Source of the DNA: Fulvia fulva
Lineage: Eukaryota > Ascomycota > Dothideomycetes > Mycosphaerellales > Mycosphaerellaceae
Direction: 5' to 3'
Length of the DNA stretch: 64,000 nt
Assembly: GCF_020509005.1 (NCBI RefSeq)
Contig: NC_063016.1
Coordinates: forward strand, 1,488,001 to 1,552,000
Part shown: piece after piece, positions 1 to 13,137 of the stretch
Layout of the letters: each line of letters begins with the position of its first letter
Position numbering within the stretch: position 1 is the first letter of the stretch
Made by a program: the position numbers and the translations under genes
The notes under the pieces: generated by a model
Databases searched by the model: none
What the model was told of the DNA's origin: nothing
Seen by the model: the letters and a program-made list of their open reading frames with translations, nothing else

Positions 1-845
1 TATAAACTTTAACCGTTAGCTCGATTAGCTAGAGATTAAGCTGTCCGTAATATAGTTCTAGACTATCGAGGACGGACTATACTATATCCTTAACTACCTC
101 GACGGGTACTCGTACTAGCTATATAATCCGCGAGTACCCTCTAAGCGTACTAAGCGTAATTGCGTTAACCCCTTTAAGTCTATCGATAGGATAATCCAAT
201 TCCTTATTAATCGGTATAGTAAGAAGGACGTCGTAGGTAAGGCCTTCTAGAAGCTCTAGGTCTTATAGTAGGGTAAGAACGAGTCATTTTCTATCTTTAT
301 CGCTAAGTACGACAAATAGCGTGACTTATACGACCTATTAGCTAAGACTAATCACTACCTACTCGAGGGTAAGCTTAACTATAAATATATAGAGGCACTG
401 CCTATAGAGACTAAGGACCGCAAAGACTTAGTCGACCTATACTATAAGCTCGAAGCTAAGTTCGAGCGCCTAAAGTCAAAGACCCTAGCTATACTACGAC
501 TACCTTATAGTACTAGCGGTAGTAACGGTACTATACCTACCGCGCCCGGCGTAGCCTAAGGTTTAGGCCTTAAGCTATACGCTTAGATACCGCGCGAATT
601 TAAGGAACTTAAGAAGCTCGAGCCTAAGGAGAAGGCTAGTATTATCGTAGTAGGCGGTTATATCCGCTACCGCCGTATAGACTATAACTTATACTCGCTA
701 GACTACCCTATTAAGTAGTATAAGCGCCCTCCGCCGCGCGCGAATACTAGCTCTATAATATAGACACCGGTTAACCCTTAGTAATAGGGAAATAGCTAGA
801 CTAACGCTTAAGTACGATAACCGTTAGTCCTACTTACGAATATAG
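1..845 (+). mobile_element. RIP-degraded Ty3/gypsy-type gag remnant
   Basis: Translation of the plus strand at about 280-480 gives a capsid-like stretch (ESFSIFIAKYDK, stop, RDLYDLLAKTNHY, then KFERLKS) of the kind seen in fungal LTR-retrotransposon Gag. At about 640-710 a degenerate zinc-knuckle-like segment (GGYIRYRRIDYN) follows, in which the expected Cys codons read as Tyr, as CpA/TpG-to-TpA changes would produce. Many in-frame stops and near-absence of ATG show that it is dead. The left end lies outside the window and the right end is cut by the 1.08-kb module. No LTR is visible here, so the assignment to gypsy rests on the Gag-like pattern only. Confidence 0.45.
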
Positions 846-1924
846 GTCGACGACGAGAATTACCTATATATAGTATTGGCTACGAACCTCTCGTCTTACT
901 ACTAGAGAGCTAAGTATTCTTACGCTAGAGCGTCGTAGGCGCGACGGGCGCGTAACGTAGGCGAAGCCGCGGCGAATAGAGGGCTACTAGTAAAACGGGT
1001 ATAAAAACTATCTAACGAGCGTATACTCGTATCGGGAGCGAGTCCCTCTTCTTTCTACGTATAAGAAGGGCGCGGAACCGTAGCCTATACGCTCGATAGG
1101 ACACCTCTAGTATAAGTATAGAATTTTTACCTCCGGAGACTATAAACCGAGCGGGCTAAGCGACGAATATTAGACGAGCGGACTATAGAACAATAACTAA
1201 GCGGACTATACGACGGCGTCGAGCGGACTACGAAACAATCTAGTATTTACTAGCGGGTAATACGGTAGGTAGGTAGATACGCGACGAAGCCTATAAGGGC
1301 CTATTAAACACCCGGTATAGGAACGAGGGTTTTGCCTAAGGCACTACCTATCCCGCTATATAATATACCTAGTCTAATATAGTAGATTACGACGAGGAAA
1401 AGACGATAGCCTAAGCAAGGAAAAGACGGCTATTAGGACGGGGAAAAGACGTATAATATAAGTAGATTAGTTCTATAATCGGGGAGGATCGAGGGCAGGG
1501 TAATAAGGAACTTTATATTAGTTATTAGGTAGAAACGTAAGGAGGAGGCTGCCCGGCGTAGAGTGTGCCCCGAGCAAACCTACGAGGTATAGACGGCCGC
1601 TTTCTAGAGATAGGCTACGGTAACGCGAAGGGCGTCAAAACCTAGGGCGTAGTATATACTAGTAGCGACGGCTAACACTATCTATATAGCCCGAGAGGAC
1701 GGATACGTATATCGGTTAATAGAGAGCACTAAAGGGCTTAGGCCTATAGAGGTAGATATTAGCTTAGGGAGTAAATAGGGAGGGAGGGCGTAGAGGGAAG
1801 CTTTTACTCCGGGCTAACCTCTCGAAACGAGGCTATACGGTAGTACTAGATAAGTAGGAAAGCGCGGTTAAGACTTGTTACCTTATCTCGTAGCTAGCTT
1901 ACTAAATACGATTCCTTCCTTACC
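846..1924 (+). repeat. 1.08-kb module, copy 1, fused to LINE-A
   Basis: This 1,079-bp segment starts gtcgacgacgagaat and ends gattccttccttacc. It recurs at 16,430-17,518 and, with an internal deletion, at 7,585-8,373, each time directly 5' of a LINE and in the same relative orientation. It shows no convincing reading frame in its mutated state. It contains two sets of 23-bp-spaced repeats: gcggacta at 1178, 1201 and 1223, and ggaaaagacg at 1396, 1419 and 1442. Here it joins LINE-A inside the endonuclease domain. It could be a 5' promoter module, a separate retroelement captured by template switching, or the 5' UTR of one LINE family. Confidence 0.65.
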
Positions 1925-4290
1925 TTGTCTACCTAGAACGGACCCTAAGCTAAGATACGAAGTAAGTACTCCTCGGCGACTTTAACCTCTACTACCTATA
2001 GTAGGGACTCGAATTCACTCCTCCGTACGCGTTTCTAGGGGGAAAGCTACTAGATATAACCGTACGCTACGGAATGGCCTTAGTAATACTAAAGAGAATA
2101 GAGACGTAGAAGGCCTATATAAGTATAAGTATAATCGACCTATACTTTCTATTACGAGAACTTAAAGAGAGACTAGTCTAATGCCGACCGAACTACGCGC
2201 TAGAAGCCTCCTTAGACTATATCCCTATTTAAACGACGCTAGGGGTGAAGGCGACAGAGGAGCTAGTAAGCGAACTACGCCGTAACTAGAAGAAGGCACG
2301 CTAGGACGATATAAGAGGCTTCCTAATAGCGAACCTACTATAGTATAGAGAACTCGAGACGACAGCTTAGCTAGATCAAGTAGCAGAACAGATTACCTCG
2401 GTTATATAGTAAGTAGCGGAACAATATACGCCGTTACTCCGGCCCTTAACGTAGTAGAAGGCCTTCTAGACCCCTAAATACTCTACGAAGATAAAGGAGG
2501 CTAGAAGGGCAAGGCGACAGTAGACGAAGGAGTATACCTAAGAGGCGTAGGAGCAATACTATCGCGCGATAAAAGAGAAGAAGGTATAGATAAGACGCGA
2601 TAAGCTATAGGACTAGAGAGCGACGATCGGGCTCGTTATAGAAAACCCGGAATAGATATAGAGACTTACTAAATAGGTACGACTACCTAAAGAGTAACAA
2701 ACCCCTTACTTCCCTCTAATCGTAGACCGCGAAGGGATTGCCTAGGCTGCGCCCCGGGGTAAGGCAAAAGTATTAGCCGACTATTTCTTTTCGACGTAAG
2801 TAGAGGTAGACCTTACGGATATCGACTCGAGTATATACCCGGAACCCCTAGACATAGATTAGGCGGTTAGCTCTAATATAGTAATAGGAGTTATAAGTAA
2901 GCTAAAAGGACGAAAAGCCCTAGGCCTAGATAGGATACTAAATATACTACTAAAAGAGTATAGAGAAGAGATCGCGCCGAGCCTTACTAACCTATGTACC
3001 GCGTACCTACGGCTAGGGTATTACCCGAAGCCGTATAGAGAGTCTATAATAGTAGTGCTACGTAAGCTATAGAAGGAGGACTATACTTAGCCTAAATCGT
3101 ATAGACTAATCGTACTTCTAAATACGATAGGGAAGGTCCTAGAAAAGATAGTAGCCTAGAGACTTACGTAGCTAGCCGAGGACAACTACGTACTCCTAGT
3201 AATATAGATAGGGGGAAGAAGCTAGCGATCGTCACTAATAGTAATAGAGCTAATTACGGAGCAAATTCAGACCCTCTAGCACTACGGTAGGAACCGAGTA
3301 GCGTCCTTACTATCCCTCGACATCGTAGGAGCCTTCGATAACGTCTTATACTAAAGGCTAATATATATCCTATAGCAGAAAGGCATCCCCTAGTAGGTAA
3401 CGTCGTTCGTCTACTCCTTTCTCTAGGAACGGACGACATACCTAGTCCTAGGAAGGTATACGTCCGACCCGGTAAAGGCAGAGACTAGAATACCTTAGGG
3501 ATCTACTCTCTCCCTAATCCTATTTCTAATATTTATGTCTGATCTAATCCCCCTACTTACCTCTCCGTAAACCTTAGTATTAGGATTCGTAGACGATATA
3601 AACATTCTAGCCTAGTTAGACTCGATAGAAGAGAACTGTCGCCTCCTTAAAGATAGGTATAAGAAATGCGAGGAGTAGGTAAAGAAGTATAGTACCCGGT
3701 TCGCCCCTAAAAAGTACTAACTTATATACTTTAGTAAAGCGAGAACATACTATAATATAAAGGCGGCGGTAAGAATCTAAGGCTACGAGACTAAGCTATT
3801 AGCGGAGCTACGAGTACTAGGGATCTAGCTCGACCCGAAGCTAAGCTAGAATGTATAGATTAAGAAAGCCTAGAGTCGAGCGTAAGTTAACAAAGCCTCG
3901 ATAAAGAGGCTTACGGCGTCTATATAGGGAGCAATATTCGACAAGGCAAGAGTAATATATAAGGCGATCGTTAGACTAGCTATGTTATACGGGGTATAGA
4001 TTTAGGAAACAGGAGGCGTAGGCAAACCGATCCCGAAACGGATAGAGCAACCCCTAAATAGGATATAGGTAGGTAACCTACGTAGGATACTAGGCGTATA
4101 TAAGACAACGTTAATAAGTACGGTAGAAATAGAGACAGGAACACTATTAATCGGCTAATATATCCGGGGAATAAGAATTTAATACGCGGCAAAGACGATA
4201 GATTACCTAGTACAAACTACGATCTAGGAGGCAAAGAATAAGATAGAAAGCCGCTACCGGAGAGGGGCCGGATATAGGACAAGCTAAAAA
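1925..4290 (+). mobile_element. LINE-A, RIP-degraded endonuclease-RT fragment
   Basis: This is a plus-strand remnant of a non-LTR retrotransposon ORF2. The endonuclease is recognisable at about 1970-2000 (LLGDFNLY) and reverse transcriptase at about 2900-3800: KALGLDRILN, then LLSLDIVGAFDNV near 3310, then GFVDDINILA near 3580, which carries the FVDD catalytic motif. Stops interrupt the frame throughout, mostly where Trp or Gln is expected, as RIP makes them. ORF1 and the first part of the endonuclease are absent and the fragment starts directly at the module. The 3' part is lost after about 4290. It is a close relative of LINE-E, which faces it from the other side. Confidence 0.75.
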
Positions 4291-4364
4291 GAGATGACCT
4301 TACTACCTTTACGGCCGTATAGACAAGCACCGAATATATATATTAGCCTTTAGTATAAGACGTT

Positions 4365-7300
4365 GTCGAAGGCCCCTACGATGTCAAGGGATAGTAAGGA
4401 CGCCGCTCGGTCCCTACCGTAGTACTAGAGGGTCTGAATTTACTCCGTAATTAGCTCTATTACTATTAGTATCGATCGCTAGCTTCTTCCCCCTATCTAT
4501 ATTACTAGGAGTACGTAGTTGTCCTCGGCTAGCTACGTAAGTCTCTAGGCTACTATCTTTTCTAGGACCTTCCCTATCGTATTTAGAAGTGCTATTAGTC
4601 TATACGACTTGGGCTAAGTATAGTCTTCCTTCTATAGCTTACGTAGCACTACTGTTATAGACTCTCTATACGGCTTCGGGTGATACCCTAGCCGTAGGCA
4701 CGCGGTAAATAGGTTCGTAAGGCTCGGCGCAATCTCTTCTCTATACTCTTTTAGCAGTACGTTTAGTATCCTATCTAGGCCTAGGGCTTTCCGTCCTTTT
4801 AGCTTACTTATAACTCCTATTACTATGTTAGAGCTAACCGCCTAATCTATGTCTAGGGGTTCCGGGTATATACTCGGGTCGATATCCGTAAGGTCTACCT
4901 CTACTTACGTCGAAAAGAAATGGTCGGCTAATGCTTTTGCCTTGCCCCGGGGCGTAGCCTAGGCAATCCCTTCGCGGTCTACGATTAGGGGGAAGTGAGG
5001 GGTTTGCTACTCTTTAGGTAGTCGTGCCTATTTAGTAAGTCTCTATATCTATTCCGGGTTTTCTATAACGAGCCCGATCGTCGCTCTCTAGTCCTATAGC
5101 TTGTCGCGTCTTATCTGTGCCTTCTTCTCTTGTGTCGCGCGACAGTATTGCTCCTACGTCTCTTAGGTGTACTCCTTCGTCTACTGTCGCCTTGCCCTTC
5201 TAGCCTCCCTTACCTTCGTAGAGCATTTAGGGTTCTAAAAGGCCTTCTACTACGTTAAGGGCCGGAGTAACGGCGTATATTGTTCCGCTACTTACTATAT
5301 AACCGAGGTAATCTGTTCCGCTACTTGATCTAGCTAAGCTATCGTCTCGAGTTCTCTATACTATAGTAGGTTCGCTATTAGGAAGCCTCTTATATCGTCC
5401 TAGCGTGCCTTCTTCTAGTTACGGCGTAGTTCGCTTACTAGCTCCTCTATCGCCTTTACCCCTAGCGTCGTTCAGATAGGAATATAGTCTGAGGAGGCTT
5501 CTAGCGCGTAGTTCGGTCGGTATTAGACTAGTCTCTCTTTAAGTTCTCGTAATAGAAAGTATAGGTCGATCGTGCTTATACTTAAACGGGCCTTCTACGT
5601 CTCTGTTCCCTTTAGTGTTACTAAGGCCATTCCGTAGCGTACGGTTATATCTAGTAGCTTTTCCCCTAGAAACGCGTACGGGGGAGTGAATTCGAGTCCC
5701 TACCGTAGGTAGTAGAGGTTAAAGTCGCCGAGGAGTACTTGCTTTAAATCTTAGCTTAGGGTCCGCTCTAGGTAGGCGAGGGTTCCTAGTTCCCTACTCG
5801 TCCGACCCCGCGGTAGCGGGTTATAAACGTTATAGATCTAGATAGAGCCTTGTGTCGTGTCGATCTAGATTGATGTTATGTCTCCTAGGTTACCCTACTA
5901 CGGTAGTATAACCTTCTACGACTCAAGGTCTATATTCTTACTTACGTATATATATGTCCTCGGGATAACGCCTCGTTAGCCCGCGATTACGGTATAGTAT
6001 CTCCGGTCATTATAAGTAGCTAGGAGTCCTTCGTAGGGGTTGACCTATAGTTCCTATACCGCGATAACGTAGTACCGTAGCGGGTCTAGCTCTTATAGAA
6101 AGTGGCGCTAGACCTTGTCCCTACTTTTGTTTACGTTATACTATACGATAGTAATGTCGTCGTATAGTATTATTCGTTATCCGTGAGGTCCATTTCCGTA
6201 CTAACCTACTATGTCTCCTAAGCCTATATCTCGCTGTCCGGCTAGCCCTAGGGCCGCTAGGGCGCCCTAAAGATTCGTATTTAGCCTAGTTCGTTAGCGG
6301 CCCGGTTAAGGTGTCGAGGCCTACCGGGAGGTAGATACGTTTACGGTTAGGTTCCCTTGTTCGTCTCTTCTACCCTCTTCCTTTTGCTCGGTTCGAAGCC
6401 CTTATATACGGTAGGTCCCTCCTACTACCTTTAGGGGTACCTAGCTAGTATAGAAATCCTTGCTTACCTCGCTCGTTCTTGTGCTACTATTCTAGTTAGG
6501 CATTGGCTTGAATACGCTAGGTGCCTTCTACCGTAGTATATACACCTACTCTCCTTTTTTAGGCATTCCCTTCCCTAGTATAGGCCTACGTAGTAAGGAC
6601 ACCTTAGGGTCTTCTCCCCGTATTTTAGGGCTATATAACCGTACTATTAGCATTAGAAGTATTGTAGTACCCTATAGCTACTCTAATAGATCTCCGTGTC
6701 CATTCTCTCGTAGTTCTAGAATAGCCTATTGTCTAGTATCTAGTTAGCTTGTTCCGCTGTCTCTACCTAGATAATAAGCGATAAGTGTGTCTTTTCTCGG
6801 TCTACTGTCTTGTATAGCTATACCGCCTTCGTTAGTCGTACTCCTAGGGAGGTGTTCTAGTTCTATACTTAGAGGTGGGGAAGGTCTTCGACCTTAAATG
6901 TCCTAGGGAGCCCGTAGGCGATGACGGTATACTGTTAGTAGGAGACTCGTACCGACTTCGCGACTTTAGTAGTCCACTCCTTATAGGTCTCTAGCTTTCG
7001 TCTATTAGACTCTTATACGGTAAAGAGTCTTACTACGCCTATTGCCTCTACCCTCGCTCTAACTACCTCCTTTTAGCCGATTCTGTCGACAATCTCCTTG
7101 CTTATTAGGGCTACGATTTCTTGTTTTTCCGCCGGATTAGTAATATATAGGCGTACCGCCTTACTTGCCTTCGGAGGGGGTTGATTCTTACCTACTACTA
7201 CTATTGCCTATATAGTTGGTCTCTAGGCTACTTTCTATATTACTTATTAGATTGTTTTCGGGATTTGGTATAATAGCGCTTTTAGCGCTCCTAGTAGCTA

Positions 7301-7584
7301 TGCTATAGTGTTCTTATATGTCCGGGCTAGGTGTTCGCTATCCCCTAGCAAGTCTTCCGCCTCCGTATATAGGGTCGTCTACGCTATATTGTTTGTCGTT
7401 AGCCTCTGCTTTCTATATAGTGGGCCTTAGCTTATGTCCTAGGTTTTTCCTTAGTCTGTTCCCCGGTTTGACTCTTAGTATAGAGTGTTCGTAAGGCTAT
7501 AGCTCTCGTTAGTTACTATTCTCGCTACTGTTCGGGGTCGCGCTTCCTAATTAGGTAGTTATCCTCCGTAACTCCGCAACTCTA
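4365..7584 (-). mobile_element. LINE-E, RIP-degraded, 3'-truncated
   Basis: This minus-strand LINE is closely related to LINE-A: the RT segment around 4365-4440 is nearly the reverse complement of 3265-3345. It starts within RT, so its 3' half is missing. It runs through endonuclease (about 5700-6250), an ORF1-like part (about 6480-7450) and a 5' leader to 7584, where it meets the module. It is the only LINE here that carries both the module and an apparent ORF1 region. All frames are broken by RIP-type stops. The short piece 4291-4364 between LINE-A and LINE-E is unassigned. Confidence 0.65.
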
Positions 7585-8373
7585 GGTAAGGAAGGAATCG
7601 TATTTAGTAAGCTAGAAAGCGGCCGTCTATGCCTCGTAGGTTTGCTCGGGGCACACACTACGCCGGGTAGCGTACTCCTTACGTTTCTACCTACTAACTA
7701 ATATAAAGTTCCTTATCGCCCTACCCTCGATCCTCCCCGATTATAGAACTAATCCACTTGTATTGTACGTCTTTTCCCCGTCCTAATAGCCGTCTTTTCC
7801 TTACTTAGGCTATCGTCTTTTCCTCGTCGTAATCTACTATATTAGACTAGGTACGTTGTGTAGCGGGATAGGTAGTGCCTTAGGCAAAACCCTCGTTCCT
7901 ATACCGGGTGTTTAATAGGCCCTTATAGGCTTCGTCGCGTGTCTACCTACCCACCGCATTGCCCGCTAGTAAACACTAGATTGTTTCGTAGTCCGCTCGA
8001 CGCCGTTATATAGTCCGCTTAGTTATTGTTCTATAGTCCGCTCGTCTAATGTTCGTCGCTTAGCCCGCTCGGTTTACGGTCTCCGGAGGTGAAAATTCTA
8101 CACTTATACTAGAGGTGTCCTATCGAGCGTATAGGCCACGGTTCCGCGCCCTTCTTACACGTAGAAAGAAGAGGGACTCGCTCCCGACACGAGTATACGC
8201 TCGTCGGATAGTTTTTATACCCGTTTTACTAGTAGTCCTCTATTCGCCGCGGCTTCGCCTACGTTACGCGCCCGTCGCGCCTACGACGCTCTAGCGTAAG
8301 AATACTTGGCTCTCTCGTAGCTAGACGAGAGGTTCGTAGCCGATACTACGTATAGGTGATTCTCGTCGTCGAC
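7585..8373 (-). repeat. 1.08-kb module, copy 2, internally deleted, fused to LINE-E
   Basis: This is the reverse complement of the module at 846-1924 but 789 bp long. It lacks about 275 bp corresponding to roughly 1605-1880. The deletion endpoints share the 4-bp word ctag, so a microhomology deletion is likely, and there is no GT-AG signature to suggest a spliced intron. Its 5' edge sits in the 3' UTR of LINE-D copy 1 (at ctctgaacg). Its other edge joins the 5' leader of LINE-E. Confidence 0.65.
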
Positions 8374-11300
8374 CTCTGAACGTATATAGTCTATATTACT
8401 ACCCCGTTAGCCCCCGCTCCTAGCCGGTCTCGTCGCGCTACGCCGTATCCTCTCTTCCTATACTACTCCTACTAGGCGGTACTGTTCTAGCTAGCCCTTC
8501 TCTAGTATCTAGTTCGTAATACGCCGTAGGTCCTTAACGTTATTAAGAAGTACCCTAATCGTCCGGTTCCTCGCCTTTACTATCTACTCCCCCCTTCCTA
8601 GCGACTACCTCGGATAGACGAGGAGTACGTACCGTACGTTCTAGGAGTAATAGCTATAGGGGCAGCTAGTATTTATGTATCCTAGAACCTTCCTCTATAA
8701 TAGGTACCCCTAGAGGCCGATATATTCGCTTCGTAGTTAGGTTACTATACTACTCTATACCCTCGTAAGGCGGTAGTAGATAAGCTTTAGGGGGTACTTA
8801 ACCGCGGATTTTGTAGCTAACTATTCCTTAGGTTATCCCGCTAGCTAAGGGCGTCTACTATACCCTATACCCTAGTTATTCTACCTCTCTTTCTATAGTT
8901 GCTCTATAAACGACTTCTTACCTTCCTATCGTATTACTAGCTATTCGTCCCTTACCCGGTAGTTCGGCTCGTTTCCGGGTCGAATGCCCTTATACGCTAG
9001 TACTAATTCGCGGGCCCTTACGACTATACTAGCGGTAACCTTCTATACTAAGTACTATACCGACTTACCTAAGTAGGAGGTCCGTAGTCCCTAGATATAT
9101 AGGTCGATCGGCGGTATAGCGGTCTCGTACTTAAGCATCCTTATTAGTATCGACTTATATACCCCGGTAACCTTCCTTAGGCATTAGTTTTAGATCTTCG
9201 CTAGCGGCGCGACGAGTCCCTTCGATAGGTAGGCCCTCTCGCCTAAGGACTATACTTAGCTACTATAGGTAAGGACTGGCCGTATAATAGCCGTATATAG
9301 AAGTCGTGACTACCGGAAATCCGCCCCCTATATAGACGTAGTGAGCCTCTAGTATAATGCTATATTCTATTTAGCTTTCCGTAATATTGCCTATACGTAC
9401 TTCCTCTACCGTAGCGCCGGGTCTACCTATAGTCCGAGAATCCTAAGCTGACTTGCTAGGTTAGTCGTATACCCCTATATCTAGATAGAAGCTTATATAT
9501 TGTAGAACTGTGGCCGGCGCGTAAAGTGTATTAGATTGTACTTTCCTAGGGCAAACCGAGCCCCGTGCCTCCTAGCCTAGTCCTCGTAGATCTTGTACTT
9601 CTCTTCTAGTAGCCTATAGTTCTCCTTAGTCGAGGAAGACTACGCTAGGATATTTATATCGTCTACGAAGCCGCTCGTAGCGGTGTTCTAGGATTCTAGG
9701 GCTAGGAGTAGCGTCGCTATAAAGAAGAGGAACAGAATAGGTACTAGCGTTAAGCCTTACGGGATTCTAGTATAGACTACTTAAAATAGGCTTCTATACT
9801 AGCCGACTAGGATCGACGTACTACGGTTTTAGAGGTAGGACCGTACGAAGTTAATAAGCTACTTAGGGAGTCCTTTCGACCTTAGGATATAGAGTAGCCG
9901 CGGGTATAACACGTAGTCGAAGGCTCCCGATATGTCTAGGCTAAGTAAGGAAGTCACCTTGTCCCTATTCTTATACTAGATAGCCTTTACCTAAGAGGTA
10001 ATAAGTTCTATCGCGGATAGCGTCGATCGCTATAGGCGCGTACCTATCTAGGTGTCCGGGAGTAGGGAGTATTCCTATACCGCCTCGGAGAGTCTCGTTA
10101 TAACTAGCTTCTTAAGCGCCTTCCTAAGAGTATTAAGGAGCGTAATTAGGCGGTACGACTTCACCTACGTATAGTCTTCCTTTTACGGCTTACGTAGGAC
10201 TACTATCGTCGATTGTTTAAATCCTATCGGGTAGTATCCGGTCTATAGGCAGGCGTTAAAGATTGCTATAGCTACTAGGGCTAGTTGATCTCTACACTTC
10301 TTTAGTAGCTCGTTTAGGATCCTATCCGGCCCCGGGGCTTTCTTCGCTAGTAACTTCCTAAGTATAGCGGCAACTTCTCCCTCGGACACCGTCTATTAGA
10401 CCGCGATACTAGGGGCTAGGGGAGTAGAGCTATTTATATCGCTTAGATTAGCCTCGACTAGGGGCGGGAAGAACTTACTAGCTAGTAGACGCGCCTTAGC
10501 CTCGGGGTCGCTAACCGGGCTACTAGGCGATTATAGCGCTAGGATAGAGAGATAGGGGCCCTATATAGGGTCCTATCGGGCCTATTTCGCTAGCTTCTAT
10601 ATCCTCGCTAGCTTACCGGCGATTTCTTCTACTATAGCCCTCTAGCCGACTGCTTTCTCCCTCCGTATTATAGCTTTGTTCTATTAGTATGCCTCCCTAT
10701 ATACGTTCTAGGCCTCCTCGCTATAGCTACTCGTCTATACCTAGCGGGCTCTCCTTGCTTCTCTTACTACCGTAGTATACTTCGGCGTCTAGTATAGTTT
10801 AGACTATGTCGTTAGTTAGGTAAGCGGAACGTAAAGTAAGGTCGCTTTTCTTATTTCGTCTATTAACCCCTAGACTACCTCGTCTATCTCGTCTTTACTA
10901 TTATATTACTACTACGCGATCTAGACTAGCCTCTCGGAGTTACTAAGGTACGCCTAGATATTAGCCTAGTAGGCCTTTCCCTAGTTTAGCTTAGGGGTTC
11001 TCGCTAGTATACGTTATATCTATATCGTAATAGAGGTCCTAACTAGTATATATTCTAACGACGCCTCGAGTTTATGTTCGATCCTATAGTAGGTTACCGT
11101 ATAGTAGTAGCTATCTAAGATCTAGGAGAGGTCGATCGTGCCTTAGAGTCCCCCTCTCTTCTAGGTACCTAGGTCCTTCGGAGTATTAAGGGCAATTACG
11201 TTACTTACTATCAAGTCGAGTACTTCGTCGGCTATAGGGTACGGCTATATAAGGCTTTCCTAGGAAGGGTAGTATATATTAAAGTCTCCTACTACGATAT

Positions 11301-13137
11301 AGCACCCTTGTCTCTTAAGCGTACTGTCTAGGTGTCTATAGACCCCTAGGTCGCGGCTAGACCTCGAGGCTAGCGGTTGTTTATATAGGTTGTATATCTA
11401 GGTACAACCTACGTAGAGGGAGGTAATATCGCCCCCGCCTTCTTCGTCTACGTAGTACACTACCTCCTAGTCGGATTCTAGTATGTCCTTACTAATATAG
11501 AAGTACGTACGGGGTCTACCGTCGCCTCGTAGGTATGTCGTATAGCCTAGTAACTTATAGGTCGTTAGTCTCTTATAGTACGGGTTAATCTATAGCTCCT
11601 AGATTACTAGGACGTAGTAGACGTACGGGTCCGCCTCGTATAGGAAATAGTTCTAGACTATGTCCTTACTATAGTTGACGTTATACTAGATAATACTAAG
11701 CGTATCGAGGCTAGTTATCGGCATCGACAATCATTTCCTCTATAGCGTCCTATATCCTACTGCCTTATACGTCCTAGTCTACGCCTATTAGCTATATACT
11801 AAAGGGGAGCCGGGCCTAGTTAGATTCCCTCGCCGTAGCTAGTAGAGCACGTAGCCTCCCGTACGCCCTAGGTTACGTATCCTTTATATCGTTCTCGGCC
11901 CTAGGGCGCTTATACCCGACCGCTACTAGCTAGTTCCGGTATAGGCTAGCCTTACGGTCGCCGTAGAATCTTAGGGCGACGGTTCTGTTTATAATTGCCT
12001 TGTTTTTTGCTAGTTTTCGCTATAGGCATTCCGCGCTATACAATAGGTAGTACCCCGGACAGTTCGCGTACCGTCTCGTAGCTAATATATAGTCCCTAGA
12101 TATATAGTCTCCTATATAGTTCGAGTAGGCCTACTTGTTTATATACGTATAGGTTTAGTGTCTATACTGTTAGCATTTAAAGTATTAGAGGACACGAAAG
12201 GATAAGGAGTACTTTTCTACTATCTTAAGGCTATATTGCTAGATTAGGCCTTATTCTATCGCTAGATCCGCCGCTTTCGCGTCTTATAGCTATACTATTA
12301 GCGCCGAGGCCTTCTTACCTTCTAGCTATTTCCTTTAGAGCCAAGTCGCCTTCTAGATTAGAGAGTTAAGAGTGACCGGGTTGTCCTCTTAGAGAGTACG
12401 TAGGTAACCTTAGTTAGTTAGGTCGAACTCCTTAGCTATATCGTAGACTAGGATCGTAAATTGCTTCGTTAAGACCTTCGCTAATACCGTAACCTTAGAT
12501 ACCTACTATAGCTATACCTCTAGGTGCCTCCTAGTAGTAGTAGAGCTAGTATAGATCTATAGAGTACCGTTAGACTATTAGTTCACGACGACCACCCCTA
12601 GTTAATTAATTCGTTAGGCGAGCTCCTTATTTAATAGCTTCGTAACTTCGGCCTAGTCTTCCTTTACTATAATACGGATCGTAACTATATCGTATAATAG
12701 GCGGGGGCCTAGTATTAATGCCGCGACCGATACCTAGCTATAGGGGTGTTGATTCCGGGTAGCCTTATTAATCGCCTAAGACGTCGTCCTTATTTCTTAT
12801 TGCCCTCGGTAATACGATAGTATAAGCGCCGTACGTAGCTAAGTGATCATTATCTATAGAGACCGGTATAGGAGCTAATCGTTAGTTTCTATACTTTTTA
12901 CGTCCTCTATAAGTTACTACTAGTTGTCTTAGAGGAGCTTTGCCTATAGAGCCGTAGGCGCTAGTAGTACCGTAGCCTAGGCTACTATTACCTAGGAGTT
13001 GCCCAATATAGGTAGGCACCTCCGCGGCGTTTAGAGCTAAAGAAATAGGGTAAAGAGAACTTTAAGCTATCTAAATTAAATAAGGTAGAACTCCCTCAAT
13101 TCTAGGGGTAGTGGCCTGCTTTATAGATCGTTAGAAT
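8374..13137 (-). mobile_element. LINE-D copy 1, RIP-degraded
   Basis: This is a co-linear mutated copy of the intact LINE-D at 46,494-51,451. The position equivalent to the ORF2 stop is 8407 and the equivalent of the ORF1 start is 12,988. That span is 4,582 bp, exactly as in the intact element, so there is no net insertion or deletion. Differences seen are transitions of the CpA/TpG-to-TpA kind, and the ORF1 start codon reads ATA. The 3' UTR is cut at 8374 by the module and the 5' UTR stops at 13,137 beside the tail of LINE-C. It is a dead copy. Confidence 0.9.

Noticed and set aside
1396..1451. Possible CRISPR-like array from 23-bp-spaced repeats
   Set aside because: It has only three 10-bp repeats with 13-bp gaps, inside a eukaryotic transposon module; there is no array and there are no cas genes.
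846..1924. Module as a solo LTR of a gypsy element
   Set aside because: It has no TG...CA ends and no short TSD, and it is always fused to a LINE on the same side.
6508..6747. 79-codon plus-strand frame
   Set aside because: It lies antisense to the LINE-E ORF1 region, with composition driven by RIP; there is no domain.
7585..8373. Missing ~275 bp in module copy 2 as a spliced intron
   Set aside because: The endpoints share ctag and have no GT-AG borders, so a microhomology deletion fits better.
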